Assembly (NCBI GenBank): GCA_963978895.1
Contig: OZ022242.1
Span: 18,746,977-18,810,976, forward strand
Origin: Erpobdella octoculata
Taxonomy: Eukaryota; Annelida; Clitellata; Hirudinida; Erpobdellidae
Direction of reading: 5' to 3'
DNA: 64,000 bases
The position numbers and the translations under genes were made by a program. The notes beneath the pieces were generated by a model. That model was not told the origin of the DNA, did no database searches, and saw only the letters and a list, made by a program, of their open reading frames with translations. Below are positions 11,462 to 23,200 of this stretch, one piece after another. Every line of letters starts with the position of its first letter. Position 1 is the stretch's first letter.

Positions 11462-11850
11462 TATTTATATAAATGAATGTTTGTTTGTCTTTTATACATT
11501 GCTACACTATGAATCTGATTGTAATGAAATTTTCACACAGCCTTAAAAGTCAATAGAGGATGTTTTCTGTAGAAAAAATTGAGATCGGTCTCAAAAGGGG
11601 CATGAGCGGGAGAGCAAGCGGAAACGGGAACAGGAGAGTGAGCGGGAAAGGGAAAGGAAGCGGGAGAGCAAGTAGGAGCAGGGAGCAAGCAGGAATGGAA
11701 AAGCGACCAGGAATGGGAGAGCCAGCAGGAGGGGAAAATGACCAGGAACGGGAAACCAACCGGGAGCGTGAGAGCAAGCGGGGAAGGAAGCAGGATTGAG
11801 AGAAAAACGATAGAAAACGTTTAAAAACCCCAGGCAAGGTTGGATACCCC
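11462..11850 (-). mobile_element. CTAGC-family repeat, diverged full-length copy
   Basis: The plus strand starts TATATAAATGAATGTTTGTT and passes through ATACATTGCTACACTATGAA, AAATTTTCACACAGCCTTAA and GAGCGGGAGAGCAAGCGG-type repeats. It ends with AAAACCCCAGGCAAGGTTGG and ATACCCCAGC, the mutated head. It lies next to the palindrome as the mirror of the copy at 10417-10604. Bases 11851-12200 hold no recognisable feature. Confidence 0.65.
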
Positions 11851-12236
11851 AGCCCACAATACAGAATCGGAAAATAACATAGGCTCCAGCGAGACGGGAA
11901 GAAACTGCGTCAAACCGTCAAAAGAATCGACCATGTCCTTCGTGGATTACGGTCAAGGCCACGAGTGAAGATGTTCTGTGTTCGTGGCCTTGCCAGATGT
12001 TTCAGAGGAAACTAAGCTGTTCGGGAAGAACAGAATTGAGAAGGGGTAATATTATAAATCTATGCCCCTGTTATATCATTTTCCCATCTATTGATAGCAC
12101 TAGACAGACTTGTAGAAAATAGCAGAGAAAGGGTACAAATAAAGTCTTCATTTATTATAATTTTCAATAAATTACAAAATCATTCTAAAAGAACTCAAAT
12201 ATGGTTGTCAATATTGCAATAATATATATGTGTAAA

Positions 12237-12360
<124 letters not shown>

Positions 12361-12391
<31 letters not shown>

Positions 12392-12540
12392 AGTTCATAG
12401 TCCTTTACACCAGGTGTTTTAAGACTGAAATGGCTGTATGTAGGAAGCACCTAAGTACTTCCTGTCGTGGATCATAATTTGTTCTTTTTAACTTTTCCTT
12501 TCTCCAGGCTTGGGACTGGCTTGCAAATGCAAGGCGGAGA
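12361..12540 (-). mobile_element. LINE 3' end with poly(A), truncated
   Basis: On the minus strand the element ends TTTTAAAACACCTGGTGTAA-like sequence and GACTATGAACTATTAT, then a poly(A) of about 26 bases (T-run 12361-12386). The same 3' end is attached to the RNase H fragment at 1034-1895, so both are copies of one LINE family. Only about 150 bp of element sequence remains. A (CATA)n tract follows at 12541-12617. Confidence 0.65.
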
Positions 12541-12617
12541 TACATACATACATACATACATACATACATACATACATACATACATACATACATACATACA
12601 TACATACATACATACAT
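12541..12617. repeat. (TACA)n microsatellite
   Basis: About 19 uninterrupted TACA units. Sequence 12618-12905 after it has no recognisable feature. Confidence 0.95.
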
Positions 12618-12905
12618 TTATACATAGAATTTTGGCAATAAATGTTCTTTTAAGCATGCTTGAAGAAACAAAACTCTTAACTTAAATTAAACGACTTTTC
12701 TTGTAACACACTCAACTCATTCACGCTGAGGAATAAGTCCAGTATTAAATAAACTGTTGTAATTCATAATTTTAAATTAATATATTTATTATTTCTTTTT
12801 ATTAATGCAAAGGAAATTTTTAAACAAAACCCCAGAACAAAAAGCACAGAAATCAAAGTTATATGAAAACAGCAAAAAATACAAATTTATGCATAATCTT
12901 TTTTT

Positions 12906-13235
12906 GAAGTGCCGTAGCACAATGGTGAAAGTAGTTAAGCTATCATTCTGCCATCGTGGGTTAAAATGTCAGTCGCAGTGAGGCATAATTCTGTTGAGCA
13001 AGGAATTCCCTCACACTGTTCAGGTCAAGTCAGCCTTTCTTCCTTCGTTGGTCAATAAAAGAGTACCAGTTTCGCGACTGGAGGTAATAGGGTTCGACAC
13101 ATTCCGGTTTCGGATACACGTGCGGGTGGCAGGTAACACTGTGTGATCCCATATGCATGAGTCGCTCCCAGTACTGCTGAGGTGTAGTTGGAAAGTCAGT
13201 TCTTTGATGTGGCTTGTAGTTTTAGACATGATCAA
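12906..13235 (+). mobile_element. tRNA-derived SINE-like repeat
   Basis: The head (about 12911-12985) resembles a tRNA gene: GTGCCGTAGCACAATGGTGA looks like an A box region, and TCGTGGGTTAAAATGTCAGT like a degenerate B box. The body includes GAGCAAGGAATTCCCTCACA and GTACCAGTTTCGCGACTGG. A related, diverged stretch lies in reverse orientation at 36630-36830 (GAGAAACTGGTACTC and GGGATCACAC on +). Exact ends and target duplications are unclear. Confidence 0.45.
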
Positions 13236-13420
13236 TCTTAACTATAAATAATGTTAATAATAAATAATTTCAGTTCTGTTTTTATTCTTCCATTCCCAGG
13301 TAACAAATAACCTGGCGACTACCTTTTCGACCAATTCTTTCAGTCCGAAGAAGAATTTCATTCTATCTTTTCTCGAAAGAATGTATTCATATTGTGAGTT
13401 GGTTTCATTGTTTAAAAGAT

Positions 13421-13620
13421 TTTTTTGCATATATCTTACAAATCGTTTAATGAAATGCAGCCCAGTATAATGCTGCTATAATGAGATTTTTTGCATATAT
13501 CTTACAAATCTTTTAATGAAATGCAGCACAGTATAATCCTGCTATAATCAGATTTTTTTGCATATATCTTACAAATCTTTTAATGAAATGCATTACAGTA
13601 TAATCCTGCTATAATGTACC
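13421..13620. repeat. Three tandem units of about 66 bp
   Basis: Three copies built around TTTGCATATATCTTACAAAT, CTTTTAATGAAATGCAGCAC and AGTATAATCCTGCTATAATG. A related GTTATAGCAGGATTATATTG occurs near 14970. Bases 13621-15217 otherwise hold no gene that I can support; the first exon(s) of the glycosyltransferase may be here or further upstream. Confidence 0.8.
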
Positions 13621-15217
13621 CTTGATATAACATACAATTGTATATAACATACTGGACTTTTGGTCTTAATGTAATATGACCCCAATTATAAAATATTTTA
13701 TATTTGGATAGAGCTTACATTTGGCTACAATGTACTAAATTAAAATATTTTCCCATTTTTGTAACAGATATGTAACCCATGTACAACGAATGGCCAGCAT
13801 AATAACTGTTTTTTGCAACCGTGTTAATTAAAAAGGTGACACTCTCATATGTGTACCACTCAAGTTATCTCATCATCCAAATTCCAAGACTCAGTTATCG
13901 ACAATTTTTTGCATTTATTTACAACAAACCAACATAGCATTCTCGGCTGTTTTAGCCTCTAACGTGTGTGAAACAGCCGAAGACGTGAGCTCTTATTTTA
14001 TTTCATAGCACAGGAGTAGTTAAACATGTCTCATAAATGTTAAATAATCACGCGGGAAACAAAAAAGGTGTGTGATTAGTTAGAAAATAAAACGTTTTCA
14101 CGGGTAGAGGTGTCGTTTTTGACGAAAAGCCTACTCGGTTACCCGTGGCGGTTTCGGGCGAGCTTGACCCAAAAACATATTGATAAAAACTTGAAAAGAA
14201 AACGAATTTTCACTAATTTCGTTCTTATTAAATAGCTATTTCGTATTGTCTTCAATGGATAAGGGAGATAATTTTTTAGAGTAATTTGTTGAAATGCTAA
14301 AATCAAAGAGTGATTATATCCAGGCTTGCGGATCCGAGCCGGTGATTAAACAGTGATTAAGGTAAATATTTAAATTGTTTTATTTTGTTGCTAATTTTAC
14401 CAAATTTCGCTTCAAGAACCAGAAGAGAACTGAGTCCATATTTTCAAAGAACTAAAACCCTTAACAAAAAATTGGACAAGAAACCAAACTCATGTCTTCT
14501 AAGAACTCGAATCAAACAAGAACCCAAAATTTTGGGTTTTTTCCCATCTCTAATTTAAACCTATTTTACCAGCCGATCTCGTTTAATGATTTGTCATTCA
14601 AACTCCACCCACAGCACATCAGAAGATATATATGTATAATAATGTATATGTACTAGTATGCTCGGCCCGGGTACCCAGCGACACCTCTATTCACAAGTTG
14701 AAATTTTTTGGAAATAAAATCTTAGTAAATCACATTGTCGAATAAGAACAATCTGGATTCCGCCACAGAAAAGGTCACTCCCTATCTTAGACATCAGAAG
14801 AAGTTGACAGATTATTTTAGACCAAAGTAATTAAAGTAATGCATTCATTACTGCCTCACTGACATTTCATGAACAGTAAATAAAATTTTGGTTTTACATC
14901 ATATCTTGTCAATATTTTTCTTTCATACTTTGGGTATAACGCACCCATTTCTATGGTCGTTTAAGTACGTTATAGCAGGATTATATTGTATATATAAACT
15001 TTTAATTAGCCCCAAATGTTTTTCGGTATGTTTTATTGCTATCAAGTAGATGGTTATGAAGTAGTTAAAAGAAATACAAATTGGTATAAGAATAATGTAT
15101 TAATACATTGTGATTTGATATCATTTACTAATTAGTAATTAGAAACTGTATTAACAATACCAACAGGAATTTAGCTGACATACATTCTTATTCTCATTTT
15201 CTTTTGTTTTATTTAAG

Positions 15218-17486
15218 TTGTGGGGCATTCAGAACCCGGTGAAATGGGAAGTGCAGTTGTAATTTCCCCAGAAAGAGAGAAAGAGGCAGAAAGTTTATTC
15301 AAGATAAACCAGTTTAACCTACTTGCAAGTGATCTCATCTCTGTCAATCGAACTCTGCCTGATTATCGTTCGTACAAGTAAGTTGATGATGATGCTAGGT
15401 AGTGTTATTTTCTTATTGGTTGCATGGTACAAGACGATTTTGATAGTTGTTACTGAGGTTGGATGGGTGAAGAAGAAGATCATCATGTTTATGGTATTGA
15501 TTATTTTGTTGAAAGATTTCATTTGTTGGGATGATAACATCGACCCCCGCATATTACTAAGACTTTAGACTGCAATACTCGGGCCTCCAAACTTCTATAC
15601 ATTTTTAATCATATATATGATGTAGGATTTTAATGCATTTTGTTTTGTATAATTTAATAAGGAATAGCCGAATGTACCGTATTTTTTCGCATATAGCGCG
15701 CGTACGCAGATAACGCGCCCCCGCAGATAACGCGCGTTTGTATAAAAGTTTGGTATACCGCGCACACGAATATAACGCGCATATGTATGTAAATTCTGGT
15801 ATAACGCACACGCATATAACGCGCTAAAGGGTCTATGCTATGTAAAACAGCATATAACGCGCACACGCATATAACGCGCCTTAGGAGAGCGCGGTATGTA
15901 AAAACGCATATAACGCGCGCGTTATATGCGAAAAAATACGGTAGATGTGTGGTCCTTTAAGATCAAGGAAGAGCATTTCATGTTCAGTACTAGCATAAAA
16001 ATTTGGAAACATTGTTGTCATCAAATCTGTTGGCATATGTTTCGTTTTCCTTACTGTGATGCTTAGAATAAAAATATTTACAGAAGTTGTGGATTTTTGA
16101 TAATTCAAGAGAGCTTTAATATCACTCCAGCATCTCACGGACATTGTCTCTTGTAACAACAAGTTCTTATCCCTTTTCTCTATTCTTATTATTTTTTTAG
16201 GTTCTTGAATTATGTGAATACAGTCGTAAGTTTAGAACACTTTAGAACCATTAACTAAAAATCTCTCGGACCACCAAGTGCATGGTGTATACACCTTGAT
16301 CCAGAGAACAGTTGTTAACTTGTTACAAATAAATTAAACATTACTGCCATTGTTTTGTTATGTTTTCCGAATTTGTAAAAGTCAATCCTATGTCGAAAGG
16401 AGTATTTATAAAACAAATATAAAGTGTATTGAAAACCATGCTCAAGTGAGCTTCATTTCATCCAACAAAATGTTAACAGGACACAGTTTAAACTGCCGAT
16501 TTTCAACTATTGAGTAGAGTTTGTTGTTATGACTACTGTGCAACTGAGTGCAACATCAACTCATCCATGAATCAGCTGTTCAATTTGAGAATTAACCATT
16601 TTGGATTTGCATGCTATCCGATATGCTGTAGCTGAAAGGCTAAGAAGCATGGCAGCCAGAATACATGTTACATGTAATTATGTCTGTGTTGAATGGTTAA
16701 CAACATAGGAATAGAGTTCAGGAGCATAATGGGCTCAGCTGCCATAAGATCAAGTCTTACCCCCAGGGAAAAATGTGTGCTCCCTGAAAAAGTTAAATAT
16801 TGGATGTTTTTTCATATTCATGGCCTAATTGAGCTTTCAGTAACAGAATGTTGTTAAATAATAATATAATTATAGAGTATGCAATGAAATTTCAATAATC
16901 TAATAATGAGAAATGCTGTAAATATTATTTGAAACCCTTATTTTTTGAAAACCTTTTAACTATTTGGAAAATTGTTAACCCTTCCCAGTCATCAATTTTT
17001 GGGAGGAAGTGTTTTGCTCCTTGTCCCATCCATGGTTAACTACATTTCAGCTGGGAGTGTATAAAAACTGTTCAAATTTGAAGACTCTTGTATGTCTCCC
17101 TTATGATAAAATTCTTTCAATGCTTTGTTTGGAGGAATGACATCCAATCTTGTATCTGTCTTCAACATATGCTCCACAACGTGGATCTGGATCAGACATA
17201 TCAACAAAAGCTTTTGCTTGATGTAGCACAGTCTGACTGCATTTAACACACTTTGAGAACCCATTTTGAAAACCATTGGAACTCAAGCAGGTCTTAGCAC
17301 TCTTCTTTCAATTGACAGTCAAATTGTTAGGCAAAGAAGTGGAGTTCTTTGAGGGGCCTCATTTTTATGGTTTTTTTGCCAAAGTATTTAGCCATAAGGT
17401 ACATTTGACTGGGTTAGTCAGGAAGCAGACTGCTCTAACATGTGACTCATTTTTCCAATTAGCTCAAAAATGAAATGCTGCACAAT

Positions 17487-17556
<70 letters not shown>

Positions 17557-20211
17557 TTTCAGGTTGTTTCGTCGACTTCCCTGTTCTTATATGTCTTATC
17601 TTTTAATTGTTTGCTTTACTTTTTTAATAACATTTAAAACAGTTTATAAATAGAATCTTAAATTGAAATTTTAAATGTAGTTTTGTAAACAAACAACAGG
17701 AAGTTGGAGAATGCAGATAGATTATTTAATTATTATATTGTGGTTGTGTTTTATGGTATTATTTAGGCATTTTAATTTCTTATATAAATTATTTTCGACA
17801 AATGTGCACAAGTTACATCTATCTTTATTATGATTAGAAACATGTACAGATGCATGTGAAATGTATATGTATTGATTGTATAGGATTTTCTTTATTGATT
17901 TTTTTGGCTAATTTACTCTCTATTTTTAAATTCCTTATATTAATTTAACTGCCAGTCTTGGTTGCTTGCTTGAATGTATGCAAACCTTTAAAATGAAATT
18001 TAACTAATGCCTGTTATCCAAGTGAGCTGAAATTTGAAATATAAGCTCATTCCCCATGACAATGATGCATTTTATCAAAGTTTGAAAACTTTCTGTAAAA
18101 AATTATTTTTTATTTAAAATTAATAATTATATATGTTTTATAACAAAAATAAATCAAACACAATTATATGGATGTTTGCAAATATATATTCAAAAATGTC
18201 GTTTTAAAAGAATAATTTACAATAAATGAAAACCTGGTGAATCTTGAAATATAAGAAATTTGTGAAAAAACTCGGTTTTTATGGCTTACTTGTTAAATCC
18301 TTTATATTAATTTCATTGTGTTTGCTTGTTTGCTTGAGCCATACGTTGGAACCCTTTACTACTTGAAAAACCAACTTCCCGTTATCCAATTGAGTTGAAA
18401 TTTGGTGGGTTTATTTGTCGCTGCAGACTTTACATTCTATTAAATTTTCAGACTGATTGGACAAAATTTGAGGGAACTATAGAATAAAATCATATAAAAT
18501 TTAAAAATTACAAGTTTTATATAGAGAAATGAACCATCAATACAAATGTTCTTTACATTACACTACATTACATTATATCAAATATAAGTTTATTTAATGA
18601 AAGCTATATTTGATTTTTAAATTTAAAAATTTATAATAAAAAATTTGTTTATTCCATATTGATTCAAAAGTTTCTTATATTGTAAATCTTCACATACTTC
18701 TCATATTAAGTATTAGAAGACTGTGCTCAATGTTTTCATATTTTATAGACTTGCTTATCATGAAAGAATATTTTGCAAAAAAAATTTTAGTCCGAATTAC
18801 AGAATTATAAAGAATTTTAAAAAACAAAGTTTTTTACGGTTCACTTGTTTCTCTCTATCTCTCGTTTTATTCTCCTTGTTCAATCTATTCAGGTGTATGT
18901 CAAAGCAATACTCGAATCGGCTGCCGAATGCAAGCATTGTCATTGTGTTCCATAACGAAGCTTGGTCAACTCTCATAAGGACACTTTGGAGCATCATCAA
19001 CCGGTCACCGTGGAAACTGGTGAGAGAAGTCATTCTTGTGGATGATGCAAGCGAGAGAGGTCAGTTTTGCATGCAAATATTATGTTGATGCGATGGTATG
19101 TGTTCGGGTTCAGTTATGTGATTGTGTTTATGTATGTGTTGAATTTAGGTTGTGCTTTTTAATATATAAACTGGTTATATGGCTATTATAGTTAGTAATG
19201 TGTGATATTTATTATCATGTTTATGCACGTTAATTAGGAATTATCTTTATGATTGTTTAATATGTGTTTGTCATAAAATATCTTTATGATTGTTTAATAT
19301 GTGTTTGTCATAAAATATCTTTATGATTGTTTAATATGTGTTTGTCATAAAATATCTTTATGATTGTTTAATATGTGTTTGTCATAAAATATCTTTATGA
19401 TTGTTTAATATGTTTTTGTCATAAAATATCTTTATGATTGTTTAATATGTGTTTGGAAATGTGCATTCATGTTTTTTTTTTTTAAGACTTTCTCAAAGAA
19501 CAACTGGACAGCTATGTTGCAGAGCTGCCAATCAGTACTTACGTGGTGCGAATGCAAAATAGAAGTGGACTAATGAGAGCAAGGTTAACAGGTCAGAGGC
19601 TGGAGCTTAGTTTTTTAAAGTTTCAGTTACGGCAAATGATTAGTTGTTTGTCAGAAATTTTCTGTGCTCTTTTTATGAATGGTAGTAGAAACATTACTAT
19701 TATTTTTTACAACAATATATATCTTATTTGTACTAAGTAACCAAATAATATAAGTTATGATGGTGCTTACGTATTAGATTAAATTTTTTTCAGGTGCTGA
19801 GCTTGCGAAAGGTGAGGTGATAATCTTCTTGGATGCTCACTGCGAGTGTACGCAAGGGTGGATTGAACCTCTACTACATGAAATCAAAATGAACAGGTAT
19901 CAGTGATGATGATGATGGTAATGATGAGCTATGCTGGTCATTATCATCTCCCTTCACCATCTAGAATTCCTTAACCTATCCTGCTATGCTTTGGTTTTCT
20001 TTTTACCAATGCTTTTATTAACTCGTCGTCTCTGTTTCTCTGTCTGTCTGTTTCTCTGTCTGTTTCAAATCTTGCAATCAATTTTTGAGTCACTTCCTGA
20101 TGATAGATTTTTTTCAAATTTTGCATACATGCTCAAAATAGAAGACAATGCAATATTCAATTATTAGTTTTACAATAAGTCAATTAATTTAGTTAATTTT
20201 AATTAATTTCG

Positions 20212-20264
<53 letters not shown>

Positions 20265-23200
20265 TTATATATATGTATGTATATGTGTATGTGTGTGTGT
20301 TTATTATATTTTTTTATCTAGGAATTTATATATATAAAAGCATTGGGTTTTAAAAATTCGTTTTTAATTTACTTGTTGACTCTAGTTTGTTTTAAACTCA
20401 TCAAATTTTATCGGTCTCTGAATCTTGTTGTTTCCACAAATGTCATATTAAGCAACTTCTCCCACTTTTAGCTTCTTCTTTCAATCTGTTTTGAGTTGAT
20501 TACTGTAACTCCCTCTACTATGGTCTTCCTGATACTACCCTTTATACATTTTTTAAAGCCTTTATACATTTTTTAAAGCCTTTAATTTTTCTGCTCTTCT
20601 GGTCTCATGCACTTTTGAAACAATATAATTTTACATTTTTTTAATAGCTTTCGCTTGTCCGGATGTCTGCGGTTATCCATGGGATGTATGTGGAAGTTTG
20701 AAAAATCATTCTAAAATTCCCCCATTCCAAAATTAAAATGTAAACAATAAAAGAAGCAAAAATTTAATCAGCTGAAATATATATCTTTTCTTTATAACAG
20801 ATCATAGGTGATAGCTGTGGGCTGGCAACTATAGTAGTGGTGAACCTACCTTGTTTTCTATTGACTGGGATAATGTTTTTACGATATGATTTGGACGATT
20901 TTGTTATGAAATTTTGTTAGTGTTAGAACAATTCTTAAAGCATGTTTGTAATTTTTAAAATTATTATCACTTGCTTAGAAACTGTCCTTCTATTCCTACT
21001 TGAATAATCTAGTTAAAATTCCCCTTAAACTAGGCTTAAGATCTTCTACTTGTAAATTTTTTTTACTTTTTCAGTTTGGCTATTTTTGCAAAATGTTCTT
21101 TTTCTTACCCTGGTCAGTTTCTATAGAATTCTCTACCATCTTCTACTGTCATTCAATTTTATGGCTGAGTGTTCTTTTATGTCTTGTAATTTAAATCCTA
21201 GTGATTTTTTTGGTCATTATTGTTATCAATTATTGCCATCTTCAATTACTGTTATCACAATTTGTTATTGCTGATTTGGCTGACATTTTTGTTGTCATTT
21301 CGTTTGCCAGGAAAGCAGTGGCATGTCCGATCATTGATGTCATCAGTGACAAGAACTTTGAATACAAAACTGGCTCTGATGTAATATGGGGTGGCTTTAA
21401 TTGGAGGCTCAACTTCAGGTTGGCAGTCAAGTTAATATTTGTATGAATATTAGAATATATTGATCGTGGCTAATTACTGCTTTTTAAAATATTATTTGTT
21501 TTTCTTTTTATATGATGGTCTTTTTTAGATATTGTTATCAGCATTTTAATTAGTATTAAATTTGCATATTAATTTCCAGGTGGTATAGGATATCAAAAGA
21601 GGAGGAGCAGAGAAGGGGAGGGGATAGTACGATGCCTCTGAGGTGAGTTTATTTTAAATATTAAATTTAATTCAGCTCCAGTAGTTAGGATTTATTTTAA
21701 TTCAAACTTGTCATGATATTTGTCTGCTTTCTGTTTCAGGTCACCGACAATGGCTGGAGGTTTGTTTGCGATAGACAAGAAGTATTTTTATGAGATTGGA
21801 GCCTACGATCCTGGAATGATAATTTGGGGTGGAGAAAATGTTGAGATGTCTTTCAGGGTTGGTCCATTTAACCTCATCAATATTCATGCAGATTTCTTGT
21901 CTACTTTTGTATTTATTAAACTATACCAGTACATTTAACAAATACTTTTATTTTATTTTATTCATTCTTGTAAAACTGGCCATTATTACAGGTATGGATG
22001 TGTGGAGGTGAGGTTTTGATAGTGACCTGTTCGAGAGTGGGCCACGTATTCAGAGAGACCTCACCTTATTCGTGGCCAGGGGGAGTTGCCAGAATTCTGG
22101 ACAACAACTTCCTGAGAACTGCAGAAGTTTGGATGGATGGCTACAAGGAGTTCTTCTATAAATCTAATCCATGTAATCATTTTGATGCAATGTTAATCTT
22201 ATAAATAATTTATATTACGAACCTTGCCCTTAGCTGTGATTAATTATTTTTATGAATATTCTTTAACTACAGCTGCTCGGTCTGCATCTTACGGAGACGT
22301 TAGCGAGAGGAAGCAGCTAAGAAGGAGGATGAAATGTAAAAGTTTCCAGTGGTACTTGCAGAATATCTACCACAACTCCAACATACCTTATAAGTATTTC
22401 TCGCTCGGATGGGTATGCTGTTGTTTCAACAAGTTGTGTTATAAATTTGGTGATGACAAAGATGTTTGTTTTAATGTTAATCTCTGCTGGTTTTTAGATT
22501 AATAAATGTTTCATTAATTATTTTCATTTTAGATAAAAAACCATGAGACGGATGGCTGTCTTGATACGATGGGGCACCATGCTGGGGAAACTGTTAATTT
22601 CATCAGGTGTCATAATGCAGGTGGAAACCAGGTAAGCAGTTATTTTCTCCTTTCTCAAAACCAATGCTTTCCTTTATTAAAAAGCAAATTGTGTACATTG
22701 AAGTCTTGTGATTTATGGATTAATGAATAGATTTTATCAAAAAGCCATTAAGTATTTTTTGATGGAAAATAATTGTATTCAAACCAGCTTTATTATTATT
22801 ATTATTATTATTATAACTTAGATAAAGTTACAAAATGGCATTCGGCGAAAGACGTAGTTCTGAACGCGTAAAGTAATATGAAAAGCGGTTTTTGATCTAA
22901 AACTGTTAAAAATTAATATTGAAAGAGATTTACAAAAAAAAAAAAATTTAAACGCCAATAAAATTTGAATTTAAAGACTTTTACGATCTTGGCGCGATTT
23001 CACATTTTTCGAATAATAAGAAGAAATAAATACTTTTAAAAGCTGGAACTTCTAGTAACTCCTTAAAACTACTTATTATTAACTATTATTCATAATTCGT
23101 TTCTTATTACTCTATTAATTTTTGAGCTTCGAAAAAAAAAATCACTTATATCGTCTAACTAATGCACTCGACCTGAAGCTCGAAGTCAATTTCACTTCAG

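Noticed and set aside
18723..18892. Start codon [10 protein letters not shown] as the GALNT start
   Set aside because: The sequence before 18893 is intron; the upstream exon 15218-15377 supplies [12 protein letters not shown] and joins in phase.
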